NCBI GenBank assembly: GCA_028533045.1
Contig: JAQQAP010000008.1
Span: 248,001 to 312,000 of the forward strand
Length of the DNA stretch: 64,000 nucleotides
DNA from: Spirochaetales bacterium
GTDB taxonomy: Bacteria > Spirochaetota > Spirochaetia > DSM-2461
Direction of reading: 5' to 3'
Shown here: positions 41,234-50,231 of the stretch, one piece after another
How positions within the stretch are numbered: the first letter of the stretch is position 1
Layout of the letters: the number at the start of each line of letters is the position of its first letter
Translations under genes and position numbers: made by a program
Notes under the pieces: model-generated
What the model was told of the DNA's origin: nothing
Seen by the model: the letters and a program-made list of their open reading frames with translations, nothing else
The model's database searches: none

Positions 41234-42412
41234 TTATCCCAGGAGAGACAGAAGAACTTCCTCCATCTCCTCCACGGTCAGCTCATAGGGATTGTTCTTG
41301 TTTCCCGAATGAATAATGATCTTTCCCAGATCGTCCTCTTTTATACCGTAATGCCCCAAAGGCTTTAAGTCAAACTGATTTTGCCAGGCATCGAGAGAGC
41401 CAATCAGGCTCTCCACACCTTCGGTATAACCGGAAACATTGGTTCCTGAAAAAAGCCGGGCCACCCGTTTGACCTTTTGCTCCCATCGGTCGCTCTGCCA
41501 CTTTACGGCGATTTTCTTGAGGGTCAGCTCCATAACCGGTTTTAAGAGGAGGCCGCAGGCCGCTCCGTGGGGAATGTCATGAAGACCGCCCATGGGACCG
41601 GCCATACCGTGAACAGTCCCAAGGCCTGCGTTGGTTAGGGTTATTCCCGAAAGATAGGCGGCATAGGCCATATCGCTTCGGTATTCGGGACTATCCGCCT
41701 GGTCACCGCAGAGTTGTTTTAGGCTGCGAACAATGCGGATAAGACCTTCAAAGGCGAGCGTATCGGTGAGGACCGAAGCTTTGGTGGAAAAGTAGGATTC
41801 CAGGAGCTGGCAAAAGGCATCCATACCGCAAGCTGCCGTAACCGAACGGGGGCAGCTAAGGGTCAGTTCCGGATCGACCAGGGCAATTTCGGGGATATAG
41901 TTATTGTGACGGAGGGACTTTTTGTAGCCTCCGGCCCGGTCGGTAATAACCGCATTGGCCGTAGCTTCACTTCCGGTCCCGCTTGTGGTGGGCATGGCAA
42001 TGAGGGGAAGGGTTTTGCCTGAGGGCTTCTTAGTTCCCACCCCTTCCAGGTAGTCCTTTACACTCCCCTCTTCACAGCAAAGAGCCGCCACCGCCTTGGC
42101 CGCATCTATTACGCTTCCCCCGCCCATGGCAATAACCAGGGAGACCTTCTCCTTTCGGCATTGGGCCGCAGCCTCATCGACTACAGCGGGAGAGGGCTCA
42201 CCGGATAGGGCGTGACGAGACACTTTCCCCGCCTTTTCCACAGCTTCGATGACTTCCCGACCCGCTTCGGAGGAGGCCACCGTCTTTCCCGTAAAAAGAG
42301 CAATCCCCCCGGAAGGAAATTCCTGAATAAGAGAAGAGAGCTGCTTTCGTTCCCCCCATCCAAAAATCAGTCTTTTATTTGTTTTGAGTTCAAAGGGATT
42401 TATCATGGCCAT
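41234..42412 (-). CDS. iron-containing alcohol dehydrogenase
   Basis: 392 residues from the ATG at 42412, with AGGAG 7 nt upstream; a TTG at 42430 is a poorer start. The Rossmann-like N-terminus holds the nucleotide motif LVIAMGGGSVIDAAKAVA. The metal-binding region includes DPELTLSCPRSVTAACGMDAF, the helix around HGMAGPMGGLHDIPHGAACG with conserved histidines, and the later HSGNKNNPYELT. The enzyme uses Fe2+ and NAD(P)H to reduce aldehydes or oxidise alcohols. Butanol- or lactaldehyde-type relatives exist, and the substrate is not fixed by the sequence. It is divergent from a hydroxyacid dehydrogenase. Confidence 0.9.
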   Translation of the reverse strand: MAMINPFELKTNKRLIFGWGERKQLSSLIQEFPSGGIALFTGKTVASSEAGREVIEAVEKAGKVSRHALSGEPSPAVVDEAAAQCRKEKVSLVIAMGGGSVIDAAKAVAALCCEEGSVKDYLEGVGTKKPSGKTLPLIAMPTTSGTGSEATANAVITDRAGGYKKSLRHNNYIPEIALVDPELTLSCPRSVTAACGMDAFCQLLESYFSTKASVLTDTLAFEGLIRIVRSLKQLCGDQADSPEYRSDMAYAAYLSGITLTNAGLGTVHGMAGPMGGLHDIPHGAACGLLLKPVMELTLKKIAVKWQSDRWEQKVKRVARLFSGTNVSGYTEGVESLIGSLDAWQNQFDLKPLGHYGIKEDDLGKIIIHSGNKNNPYELTVEEMEEVLLSLLG

Positions 42413-42519
42413 GGTATCGCTCCTATACAATATCTATTATGGGGGATAAGTTTTTTTTCTTCCACCCTTCCCGGAAAGGGCCCGAAAGAAATATGATAAG
42501 GGAACAAGGGAGAATTCCA

Positions 42520-43416
42520 ATGAACTGTTTTATCGACCCCCACATTAAACTTACCGCCGCCAACGGGGAACGGGCTAAAGCCCTGGGCCTGAACCTGATT
42601 CCCTATAGAGCCTCCGAGGTGGACTTCAATTCCATAGAGTACCTTCTTTTCCACAGTCCCCTCCCCGATGATGAGCTAAGGCAGATGAAAAACTGCCGGT
42701 ACATAGGAGTGAGGGCCCACAATACGGATTACATCAATAAATCCCTGGCCGAAGCCATGAAGATAGAAGTGAAAGGTCTGAATCGACAGCACGGCGTAAC
42801 AGCTGTGGCGGAACACAGTTTTGCCCTTATCTTCGCCCTGGCCAAAAACATCAGGGGAGCCCACCAAAACCTTATAGAAGGCAAGTGGCAGGAAGGGCTT
42901 CCCCAAAATTTTCAACTCTCCGGAAAAACTCTGGGCATCATTGGCTATGGAGAGATTGGCCGCAGGGTAGCTCAAATGGGCGAGGCTCTGGGGATGAAAA
43001 TTGCCCTAGCCCAAAGTCCCCGCAGCCTAAAACCGGGCAATTTAAGTGTGGAAGAGGTCCTGGTCCAGTCGGATGTGCTAAGCCTACACCTCTCCACAAG
43101 CAAGGAGAACCGACACTATCTGAACCGGGAACGGCTTAAACTTATGAAGAAGGGATCTATCCTGATTAATACCGCCCGGGCGTCTGTGGTGGACTATGAA
43201 GCCCTGGAGGAAGAAATCAGTCTGGGCCGATTTTGGGGTGTGGGACTCGATGTGTATGATGATGAGCCGGTCGAAAATTCAGCCTTTAAACAATATTCCA
43301 ACGTCATACTCACCCCCCACATAGGCTACAGGACCGGAGAAACCCTGGAGAATATGAACGGGGAGCTTCTGGAAAACCTTAAAGATTATCTGAATCAACA
43401 GAAAACTATAGATTAG
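42520..43416 (+). CDS. D-isomer-specific 2-hydroxyacid dehydrogenase
   Basis: 298 residues from the ATG at 42520, with AGGGAG 7 nt upstream; the reading from 42439 has no site. The NAD domain shows LGIIGYGEIGRRVAQMGEAL, and the catalytic Arg lies in LINTARASVVDYEAL. The active-site Glu and His are in LDVYDDEPVEN and LTPHIGYRTGET. GVTAVAEHSFALIFALAKNI is the usual substrate-side helix. It reduces a 2-keto acid to the D-hydroxy acid with NADH. It is shorter than typical (about 310-330) because the N-terminal catalytic strand region is compact. The substrate is unknown. Confidence 0.88.
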   Translation: MNCFIDPHIKLTAANGERAKALGLNLIPYRASEVDFNSIEYLLFHSPLPDDELRQMKNCRYIGVRAHNTDYINKSLAEAMKIEVKGLNRQHGVTAVAEHSFALIFALAKNIRGAHQNLIEGKWQEGLPQNFQLSGKTLGIIGYGEIGRRVAQMGEALGMKIALAQSPRSLKPGNLSVEEVLVQSDVLSLHLSTSKENRHYLNRERLKLMKKGSILINTARASVVDYEALEEEISLGRFWGVGLDVYDDEPVENSAFKQYSNVILTPHIGYRTGETLENMNGELLENLKDYLNQQKTID

Positions 43417-43444
43417 CCGTCCAAATAGCGCTATAGTTAAGCCT

Positions 43445-43891
43445 ATGGATAAAGTGACCTTTTTCTGGCTCATAATGGGAGCCCTTCTGCTTCTGGCGGA
43501 AATCGCCGTTCCCGGCTTCATTCTGTTTTTCTTTGGCGTGGGCGCCCTGCTCACTCTGGCCACAGTCAAACTCCTTCCCTTCTTGAACGATATTTTTTGG
43601 GTACAACTCATTATTTGGGTAACCTACTCGGCGGTGCTTCTTTTCTTTTTACGCAACCGCTTTTCCGGCACCTTTAAAGGACGCATGTTCCAAACGGAAA
43701 AGGATGACTGGCTGGGCCAGGAAGCGGAAGTGATAGACCCCATCACTCCGGAAGAACCGGGGCGCATAAAGTTTCGCGGCACCACCTGGACCGCCCATGC
43801 CGATTCGGCCATAGAAAAGGGTGAGACCGTAATAATCAAGGAAAAAAGCGACACCGAATCTCTCGGGTTTGTCGTAAAAAAGGAGATATAA
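43445..43891 (+). CDS. NfeD-family membrane protein
   Basis: 148 residues. Three or four helices at the N-terminus (MDKVTFFWLIMGALLLLAEI and FFGVGALLTLATVKLL) precede an OB-fold (QEAEVIDPITPEEPGRIKFR; TWTAHADSAIEKGETVIIKE). NfeD proteins partner with SPFH proteins; the next two genes are SPFH proteins with no gap. A TATAGT box at 43432-43437 ends 7 nt before the ATG and no Shine-Dalgarno is visible, so the operon may start leaderless. Confidence 0.9.
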   Translation: MDKVTFFWLIMGALLLLAEIAVPGFILFFFGVGALLTLATVKLLPFLNDIFWVQLIIWVTYSAVLLFFLRNRFSGTFKGRMFQTEKDDWLGQEAEVIDPITPEEPGRIKFRGTTWTAHADSAIEKGETVIIKEKSDTESLGFVVKKEI

Positions 43892-44803
43892 ATGATAGGA
43901 ACACTGATTCTTATTGTTCTGGTAATCATCCTGCTTCTGAAGATGGTGAAAATCGTCCCGGAACAGGAAGCGTGGATTATCGAGCAGTTCGGAAAGTACC
44001 AGAAAACTCTGGCCGCCGGTCTGCACTTGATCATCCCCATTGTCCAGAAAGCGGCTTACAAAGTGAATCTGAAGGAAGAAGTTATCGATGTTCTCCCCCA
44101 GGTTTGTATTACCAACGACAACGTACAGGTTTCTGTTGACGGAATTCTGTATATTAAGGTCATAGAGCCGGAGAAAGCCTGTTACGGTATCGAAAACTAC
44201 CGTTACGCCACCAGCCAGCTCGCCCAGACCACCATGCGTTCCGAGGTTGGTAAAATCGAGCTGGACAAGACCTTTTCCGAGCGGGACACGATCAACAACG
44301 CCGTTGTAAAGGCCGTTGACGAAGCGAGCGATCCCTGGGGAATCAAGGTAACCCGCTACGAGATCAAGAACCTGGATCCCACCGATTCGGTACGGGAAGC
44401 GATGGAGCAGCAGATGACCGCCGAGCGGGACAAGCGTGCGGACATCCTCGAATCGGACGGAGTAAAGCAGGCCCAGATTAACGAATCAAAGGGCGCCCGG
44501 GAAGAAGCAATTAACTATTCCAAGGGTGAACGGCAGAAGCGGATTAACGAAGCCGAAGGGGAAGCCAAGGCTATTGAGGTCCAGGCGGAAGCCACCGCAG
44601 AAGGTATCAAGCTGATTGCGGAAGCCTTAAACCAGCCTAATGGAGACAAGGCCAAGAAGATCCGTATCATCAACAAATACACCAAGCAGCTCGGGGAGAT
44701 CCTCGATACGGCCGAAACCCAGGTTATTCCCCTGGAAGCGGCTCAGGTTAAATCACTCCTGCAGACCGTCATTCCGGCGGTAGTAGAAAAGGGAGGTAAA
44801 TAA
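43892..44803 (+). CDS. SPFH/stomatin-like protein (first of two)
   Basis: 303 residues. An N-terminal membrane anchor (IGTLILIVLVIILLLKMVKI) is followed by the SPFH core: EQEAWIIEQFGKYQKTLAAG, VQVSVDGILYIKVIEPEKAC, and YEIKNLDPTDSVREAMEQQM. The C-terminal half is a long coiled coil with Ala/Glu repeats (INESKGAREEAINYSKGERQ). Such proteins form ring-like or scaffold assemblies on the membrane and often guard membrane proteases. The start directly follows the NfeD stop. Confidence 0.92.
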   Translation: MIGTLILIVLVIILLLKMVKIVPEQEAWIIEQFGKYQKTLAAGLHLIIPIVQKAAYKVNLKEEVIDVLPQVCITNDNVQVSVDGILYIKVIEPEKACYGIENYRYATSQLAQTTMRSEVGKIELDKTFSERDTINNAVVKAVDEASDPWGIKVTRYEIKNLDPTDSVREAMEQQMTAERDKRADILESDGVKQAQINESKGAREEAINYSKGERQKRINEAEGEAKAIEVQAEATAEGIKLIAEALNQPNGDKAKKIRIINKYTKQLGEILDTAETQVIPLEAAQVKSLLQTVIPAVVEKGGK

Positions 44804-45747
44804 TGACTATACAGGATTTGTACCCCATCCTCGTTGTGGCAGCAATTATTATTGCGGTCATCACTTTCTTTAAATGTATCCGCATCGTACCGGCCAAGCA
44901 GGCCTGGGTTGTAGAGCGGCTCGGTAAATATTCCAGCACCCTGGAAGCGGGATTTCATGTGCTCATTCCCTTCATCGACAAGGTGCGCTATAAGCACAGC
45001 CTTAAGGAAAAGGCCCTGGACGTTCCGGTCCAGCCCTGTTTTACCGAGGACAATGTGCGGATTTTCGTGGACGGCGTTCTCTACCTTCAGGTAGTGGACC
45101 CGGTAAGAGCCAGCTATGGCATTACCAAAGCCCTGCGGACTCCGGGAATCAAGGATTACGAATACGCCACGGTTCAGCTGGCCCAGACCATGATGCGTTC
45201 CGTTATTGGTAAGATGGAACTGGACACCACCTTTGAAGAGCGTGATGCCATTAACTCCGCCATCGTACAGAGCGTGGATGAGGCGAGCGACCCCTGGGGC
45301 ATCAAGGTCTCCCGTTACGAGATCCAGAACATCCAGGTACCCAACTCCATCCTCAACACCATGGAGAAGCAGATGCAGGCCGAGCGTGAAAGACGAGCGG
45401 TTATCCTCGAATCGGAAGGTTCCATGACCAGCCGGATTAACCGGTCCCAGGGTGAAATGGAGCGGATGATAAACGAATCGGAAGGGGCTAAGGAGAAGCT
45501 GATAAACGAAGCGGAAGGTAAAGCCGCCGAGATTATCGCCGTATCCCGGGCTACCGCCGCCAGTATCTCCAAAGTGGCCGGAGCTATTACTCTGGCCGGC
45601 GGAGAAGAGGCTGCCTCCCTCCAGGTGGTGGAAGACTTTATCGATCAGATGAAGAAACTCGCCAAGAAGGACAGCAAGATTATTCTGCCCATGGACTTGG
45701 GGAACCTTTCCATGGTGGAAGATAAGATTAAATCTACCCTGTCCTAA
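44803..45747 (+). CDS. SPFH/stomatin-like protein (second of two)
   Basis: 314 residues, similar throughout to the preceding protein: KQAWVVERLGKYSSTLEAGF, VRIFVDGVLYLQVVDPVRAS, SDPWGIKVSRYEIQNIQVPN, then a Glu-rich coiled coil (INRSQGEMERMINESEGAKE). The pair arose by duplication. The start overlaps the previous stop by one base (TAATG). Together the two proteins could form a hetero-oligomer with NfeD. Confidence 0.92.
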   Translation: MTIQDLYPILVVAAIIIAVITFFKCIRIVPAKQAWVVERLGKYSSTLEAGFHVLIPFIDKVRYKHSLKEKALDVPVQPCFTEDNVRIFVDGVLYLQVVDPVRASYGITKALRTPGIKDYEYATVQLAQTMMRSVIGKMELDTTFEERDAINSAIVQSVDEASDPWGIKVSRYEIQNIQVPNSILNTMEKQMQAERERRAVILESEGSMTSRINRSQGEMERMINESEGAKEKLINEAEGKAAEIIAVSRATAASISKVAGAITLAGGEEAASLQVVEDFIDQMKKLAKKDSKIILPMDLGNLSMVEDKIKSTLS

Positions 45748-45773
45748 GTGGCTAGGTATACTTAATACTCTTT

Positions 45774-45807
45774 GCCCCGAGGCTGGCTTTGCAAGCGGCT
45801 TCGGGGC
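45774..45807. other. GC-rich hairpin after the SPFH operon
   Basis: GCCCCGA (45774-45780) pairs with TCGGGGC (45801-45807), and a weaker inner stem lies between them. Neither side has a T-run, so it may stabilise mRNA ends of both convergent operons rather than terminate by itself. Confidence 0.5.
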
Positions 45808-45816
45808 TGGGGGATC

Positions 45817-46407
45817 TTACTCTTTCAACACCATATCAATACACATTACTGCGGCCAGAATCAATTTCCTTACCTCGTCATTTTCCGGGACATGCTCAAA
45901 AATCTCAAGCATATAGTTATCGGCCGTGGTAAATAATTCTTTGCCTAAACCGTTCCATTTTTTAGAAACATGGGCCAAATCTTTTCCATCATTCTTAAAA
46001 TAGAACTCCCATCCCGTCCATTTCCCTTCAAGTTTACAGAGGGACTCATGGCGGCTTCCGAGCACTTCAAAAGCCCCGCCAATGGAAAAAAGTTTCTGCT
46101 CAAAACTTCCAATGAGCTTATCCGCTTCATCTTTTACGACTACTTTTGAAAGAAAGAGAGAAACACCTCTTTGGATTTTTATTAGTGTTTGCCCCTCGGG
46201 CGTGCTTATTTGGATATCAAAAGGCGTCATGCGCTTATAGTCGGAAAAGCGAAACATTTTTGTAAAAAAACCAAGATTCGGTTCACGGCATTCCAATATA
46301 ATTTCCCCTGTAGAGGGATCATAGATATCATAGTTATTAGCGGCCTTAAATAGACCGACATGTTCCTTAACGAGAAATAAGTTCTTATTTAAAACAGGAT
46401 TTTCCAT
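45817..46407 (-). CDS. LURP-one / phospholipid-scramblase-related protein
   Basis: 196 residues. The sequence repeats short strand motifs (NYDIYDPSTGEIILECREPN, FDIQISTPEGQTLIKIQRGV, LIGSFEQKLFSIGGAFEVLG, KDLAHVSKKWNGLGKELFTT) and ends in a hydrophobic helix (LILAAVMCIDMVL). This is the Tubby-like beta barrel with a buried C-terminal helix seen in LURP-one and scramblase families. The bacterial role is unknown. It is convergent with the SPFH operon. Confidence 0.78.
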   Translation of the reverse strand: MENPVLNKNLFLVKEHVGLFKAANNYDIYDPSTGEIILECREPNLGFFTKMFRFSDYKRMTPFDIQISTPEGQTLIKIQRGVSLFLSKVVVKDEADKLIGSFEQKLFSIGGAFEVLGSRHESLCKLEGKWTGWEFYFKNDGKDLAHVSKKWNGLGKELFTTADNYMLEIFEHVPENDEVRKLILAAVMCIDMVLKE

Positions 46408-46526
46408 TATAATTCCAGCTCCTTAGATGACAAAACACTAACATAAACAGTAAAGGATAACCATACACAGCCTAAGGTTTTTCTTCAAATCCGTTTGACC
46501 TGTCACGTAGAATCCCGATTTTAATA

Positions 46527-46556
46527 TTGGATTAGCTCACTTTATTCACTTATACT
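46527..46556 (+). promoter_or_regulatory. leaderless promoter of the methyltransferase gene
   Basis: TTGGAT (46527-46532), 18-nt spacer, TATACT (46551-46556), then 9 nt to the ATG at 46566. No Shine-Dalgarno is present. Confidence 0.6.
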
Positions 46557-46565
46557 TGAAATAGA

Positions 46566-47297
46566 ATGAATATCTACAGCCTGATTGCCGACGAATACGA
46601 CAGTCTCTTCCCCCACCCCCGGGCTAAAACGGACTTTGTGGAGAAGCTGATTCCCGACGGCCCCTCATCCCTGTTGGATTTGGGGTGCGCCACAGGGGAA
46701 CTTCTTCTTTCCCTGGTCAAAGAGGAGCGGGAGTTAACAGGAATAGACCTGGACGGAGAGATGGTGGCACGGGCTGTAGCCAAATCGGCCGAACGGGAAG
46801 GGGGTGACAGGGCCCGCTTTCTCCAATTCGAGATGAACAGCTATCTGGAACACGGGGAGAAATTCAGCCTTGACCTGATTCTCTGCTTTGGCAACACTCT
46901 GGCCTATCTGGAAGGACCGGAGGAGCTGGAAGATTTCCTGTACGGCGCCTTCGCCCTTCTCAGGCCCCAGGGACAGGTAGTCATTCAAATCCTTAACTAT
47001 GACAATCCCGCCATGAATGAGGACTTTAGCTTCCCCGAGCTTCACACGGAAAGAGTAAAGTTTGCCCGATCCTATTCGGCGGGGCCGGAGGGCAGTCTTC
47101 TCTTCCATACGGATTACACCAATTCGGCCACGGGAGAAGTCTCATCGGACATTCACCGCCTCTATCCTTTCAAAGAGGAAGAGATAAAAAAAGCCGCCGC
47201 AAAGGCCGGATTCAGACGATTCCAGGCTTACGGAGGCTATAGTTTTGAGGAGACGCGGGAAAAGGATTTTTCCCGGCTCTTTCTCCTCAAAAAGTAA
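46566..47297 (+). CDS. class I SAM-dependent methyltransferase
   Basis: 243 residues. Motif I is SLLDLGCATGELLLSL, with the acidic residue of motif II in GIDLDGEMV. Motif IV-like LILCFGNTLAYLEGPEEL follows. The C-terminal half (FPELHTERVKFARSYSAG; HRLYPFKEEEIKKAAAKAGF) is typical of small-molecule or Methyltransf_25/11 enzymes. The substrate is not recognisable. The stop is 2 nt from the convergent prs stop. Confidence 0.88.
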   Translation: MNIYSLIADEYDSLFPHPRAKTDFVEKLIPDGPSSLLDLGCATGELLLSLVKEERELTGIDLDGEMVARAVAKSAEREGGDRARFLQFEMNSYLEHGEKFSLDLILCFGNTLAYLEGPEELEDFLYGAFALLRPQGQVVIQILNYDNPAMNEDFSFPELHTERVKFARSYSAGPEGSLLFHTDYTNSATGEVSSDIHRLYPFKEEEIKKAAAKAGFRRFQAYGGYSFEETREKDFSRLFLLKK

Positions 47298-47299
47298 CT

Positions 47300-48466
47300 C
47301 TAATGATGAGCCCCGTACTTTCCTTTCCAACGGGGGTTTTTCGAAGAGATATCCTCTACAAAGTGGGGCATTTTCAAACCGCCCGATTCGGGCTGGAGGT
47401 TCATAAAAAGATTATGGGCTATCCAGCGGGAAATTCTCAAAACAACCATTTTATGACGAAGCCGTCCCTGTTCATCCCGATTAAGAATAGCCGGAATGGT
47501 ATTGGTGGTAACGATCTCATCAATTACAGGGTCATCGAGCAGAGCCCGACCTTCCCGGGAAGAGTAGAAGTGGGTAACCAGGAAGATAATCTTTCGCGGT
47601 TTAGCCTTACGGATAACCTTGCAGGTCTCCAAAATCGTCCGCCCCGTACGTACCATATCGTCTACAACAACAATGTCCTTACCTTCGATATCTCCCAACT
47701 GTAGGGGAGAACAGGTAGCCGGTTGTACAATTACTTCCCGCTCGCCTCTTCGTTCCTTGCTCATACGCAAATAGCCCACCGGTTTTTCCGTAAACTGCTC
47801 GGCCAGCTGGGTGGCGAACTCGTGGGCTCCTTTGTCGGGAGCACAGATAATCAGGTCGTCCAGATTCACAATATCGCTGGATTTGAGGTAGTCCGCATAA
47901 AGGTCTACGGGCCTCAGGTCCACGAACATGCCGTCAAAGTGCTCCTGGTAGAGCATACGGAGGGAGAAGGGACTGTGGTTATGAACGGTAAAAACCTGAT
48001 TCACTCCGGCTTCCCTCAGAAGGTCGGCGTAAAGTTTGGCCGAAAAGGGTTGGCCGTCGAACTTCTCGTAATCCACGCTGTCCCTGGTAAAGAGGGTCTG
48101 CCCGTATTCGGGCCGGGGTCCTCTATCCTGGGCACTAAAAAACAGGTCCGGCTCCAAAAGAGATACCCGTTCGGCACCGTTTTCCCGAGCCGCCCGGGCG
48201 ATTAGCAGATTGTGCATGGCCAGTTCGTTTCGATTCATTCTGGGGGAAGAGGTACTGACGATAAGCACTTTTTGCCCTTCCAGACGACGGCCTATCATGT
48301 TCTTGTCCTCCCTGTCCCCAAAAATATAACGGGGGCAGAATTCGCTGTTGTGAAAGGTCTTGAGGGCTATAAGATCCTGATAGTTCTCTTTTTGGCCCAG
48401 ATGATGAGCAATATCGGCGACAAAGACGCTGTCCGCATAGTTACCTACAACGAGGGTTTTATTCAT
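47300..48466 (-). CDS. prs: ribose-phosphate pyrophosphokinase, long form
   Basis: 388 residues, about 70 longer than classic Prs. The PRPP-binding loop is IVVVDDMVRTGRTILETCKV, and the flexible-loop region is MSKERRGEREVIVQPATC. The ATP side includes NDLD-like NLDDLIICAPDKGAHEFATQ, and LFFSAQDRGPRPEYGQTLFT. The enzyme makes PRPP from ribose-5-phosphate and ATP for nucleotide, histidine and tryptophan synthesis. Long variants of this kind occur in spirochaetes and plants. GGGAG lies 10 nt before the ATG. Confidence 0.85.
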   Translation of the reverse strand: MNKTLVVGNYADSVFVADIAHHLGQKENYQDLIALKTFHNSEFCPRYIFGDREDKNMIGRRLEGQKVLIVSTSSPRMNRNELAMHNLLIARAARENGAERVSLLEPDLFFSAQDRGPRPEYGQTLFTRDSVDYEKFDGQPFSAKLYADLLREAGVNQVFTVHNHSPFSLRMLYQEHFDGMFVDLRPVDLYADYLKSSDIVNLDDLIICAPDKGAHEFATQLAEQFTEKPVGYLRMSKERRGEREVIVQPATCSPLQLGDIEGKDIVVVDDMVRTGRTILETCKVIRKAKPRKIIFLVTHFYSSREGRALLDDPVIDEIVTTNTIPAILNRDEQGRLRHKMVVLRISRWIAHNLFMNLQPESGGLKMPHFVEDISSKNPRWKGKYGAHH

Positions 48467-48492
48467 TAATCATTTTCTCCCGGTATGATAAT

Positions 48493-48525
48493 AAAAAAGG
48501 CGGCACCGAACAAAGCCGGGCCGCC
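48493..48525 (-). terminator. terminator of glyA
   Basis: On the minus strand GGCGGCCCGGC pairs with the GGTGCCGCC side around a TTTG-containing loop, followed by six Ts. It begins 7 nt after the glyA stop. Confidence 0.9.
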
Positions 48526-48531
48526 TGTGAT

Positions 48532-50034
48532 TTAGCAAAATGCCTTTTCTAGAATTTCCAGATCAATCTCCGGATAGAGAACGAACTGGTCCAACAATGC
48601 CTTAACTCGGCCCTTGGCTTCTTCTACCACGGCGCTGTCAATGATGTACTTGGCCTTGCTCTTCTTACCGGCGTTAGCACCCTTTGTGAGCACAGTAGGC
48701 TCGGCAGCCTTAAGTACAGTAGCCAGAACATCGGCAATCACGTCCATCTGTTCTGTGCCCATACCCAAAGAAGTCAGGGCCGCTGTTCCCAGTCTCAGAC
48801 CGCTGGTGTACCAGGGGCCGTTGGCATCAAAGGGAAGGGAGTTTCTGTTCAAGGTGATGCCACACTCACGAACAATGCTTTCCGCCTGACGACCGGTAAG
48901 GCCCAGAGGAGTTACGTCGATGAGGAAGAGGTGGTTATCGGTCCCGCCGGTGGCTACGGTCAGTCCCTTGTCGATACATGCCTGGGCCAGGGCCTGGCAG
49001 TTTTCTACGATCTTCTTGGCGTAGTCTTTGAATTCGGGCTGGGCCGCTTCGGTAAAGGCGACAGCCTTGGCTGCCATTACGTGAGGAAGGGGACCGCCCA
49101 TGGCGATGGGACAGGCCTTGTCTACGGCTTCGGCAAATTCTTCGTCACAAAGAACCATACCGCCTCGGGGACCGCGAAGGGTCTTGTGGGTGGTGGTGGT
49201 AACAACCTGGGCGTGGGGGAAGGGATTAAAATCACCTTCAAAGATTCCCCCGGCTACAAGACCGGCGAAGTGAGCCATATCTACCATAAATACGGCGCCG
49301 CACTTGTCGGCGATTTCCCGCATTCTCTTGAAGTTCACCTTTCGGGGGTAGGCGGAGTATCCGGTAAGGAATATGAGCGGCTTGAGTTCCATAGCCATTT
49401 CTTCAATGGCGTCGTAATCAAGGAGGCCGGTCTCTTTATCTACAGTGTAGGTATAGGCGTCAAAAAGCTGAGCCGAAACGTTATGTCGGTAACCGTGGGT
49501 CAGGTGACCACCGGAGTAATAATCCAGTCCCAAAAGCTTCTGGTTACCCAGTTCGGCCCGAATCTTGTTCCAGTCTTCCTGGCTCAGGTGGGAGGGGTTC
49601 ATATCGCCGATTTTTTCCAGGGCGGGAACTTCCACTTTAGCGTTGAGAATAGCCAGGTAAGCAATGAGGTTGGCGTCCGCACCGGCGTGGGGCTGAACAA
49701 AAGCGTGGTCACAACCGAATAGTTCGCAAGCCTTCTTGGCGGCGTAGTCTTCTATGGAGTCTACGTTGTCGCAACCGGCGTAAAAACGGTGCCAGGGAAA
49801 ACCCTCGGCGTATTTGTCGGTAAGGAGGTTTCCCATGGCCAGCTGGCTGGAAAGGGAGGAGAAGTTCTCGCTGGCAATCAGCTTAAGGTAGCTTCTCTGG
49901 TCGGCCAGTTCCTTTACGGTGGCTGCGGCTACTTCCGGGGCTACTTCGGCCACTTTGGTAAGGGAAGCCAGGTAGGCGATAAAACCGGGATCGGGATTGT
50001 CCGTACTCTTAAGGTAGTCATGAAATACACTCAT
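48532..50034 (-). CDS. glyA: serine hydroxymethyltransferase, long form
   Basis: 500 residues, longer than the classic 415-430. The PLP lysine is in QVVTTTTHKTLRGPRGGMVL. Other family blocks are LIASENFSSLSSQLAMGNLL, NKIRAELGNQKLLGLDYYSG, DMAHFAGLVAGGIFEGDFNP, and LTGRQAESIVRECGITLNRN. It interconverts serine and glycine with tetrahydrofolate and supplies one-carbon units. Extra segments include ILNAKVEVPALEKIGDMNPS and the C-terminal AKYIIDSAVVEEAKGRVKAL; this long form is common in spirochaetes. It has its own promoter and a structured leader of about 110 nt. Confidence 0.95.
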   Translation of the reverse strand: MSVFHDYLKSTDNPDPGFIAYLASLTKVAEVAPEVAAATVKELADQRSYLKLIASENFSSLSSQLAMGNLLTDKYAEGFPWHRFYAGCDNVDSIEDYAAKKACELFGCDHAFVQPHAGADANLIAYLAILNAKVEVPALEKIGDMNPSHLSQEDWNKIRAELGNQKLLGLDYYSGGHLTHGYRHNVSAQLFDAYTYTVDKETGLLDYDAIEEMAMELKPLIFLTGYSAYPRKVNFKRMREIADKCGAVFMVDMAHFAGLVAGGIFEGDFNPFPHAQVVTTTTHKTLRGPRGGMVLCDEEFAEAVDKACPIAMGGPLPHVMAAKAVAFTEAAQPEFKDYAKKIVENCQALAQACIDKGLTVATGGTDNHLFLIDVTPLGLTGRQAESIVRECGITLNRNSLPFDANGPWYTSGLRLGTAALTSLGMGTEQMDVIADVLATVLKAAEPTVLTKGANAGKKSKAKYIIDSAVVEEAKGRVKALLDQFVLYPEIDLEILEKAFC

Positions 50035-50146
50035 TGTTTACTCCTGATTAATGAAATTAACCGTCTACCCAGACGCACGATAGACAGAGATTATTCCCGA
50101 TGGTCGATTCCATCCGGGCGGACAGGCCGCGCTCGCGTCAGTTTCT
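50035..50146 (-). promoter_or_regulatory. structured 5' leader of glyA
   Basis: Between the promoter and the ATG the minus strand can form CCCGGATGG...CCATCGGG (one bulge; about 50095-50117) and CGTCT-GGGT-AGACG (about 50066-50079), plus a GC-rich CGCGAGCGCGG element. AGGAG precedes the ATG. It does not match the glycine, SAH or tetrahydrofolate riboswitch cores that I know, so the class is open. Confidence 0.45.
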
Positions 50147-50153
50147 GGGAGTG

Positions 50154-50182
50154 ATTATACAGAAGGGAAAGGGGATTTTCAA
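50154..50182 (-). promoter_or_regulatory. glyA promoter
   Basis: TTGAAA (50182-50177), exactly 17 nt, perfect TATAAT (50159-50154). Confidence 0.85.
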
Positions 50183-50231
50183 GGCGAGAGAGGGTGATGG
50201 CCAAGGGGATTTTGGAGATTTTAAGATTTTT

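Noticed and set aside
45774..45807. rho-independent terminator after the SPFH genes
   Set aside because: The hairpin is good but no T-run follows on either strand.
50035..50146. glycine riboswitch before glyA
   Set aside because: The conserved glycine aptamer core sequences were not found.
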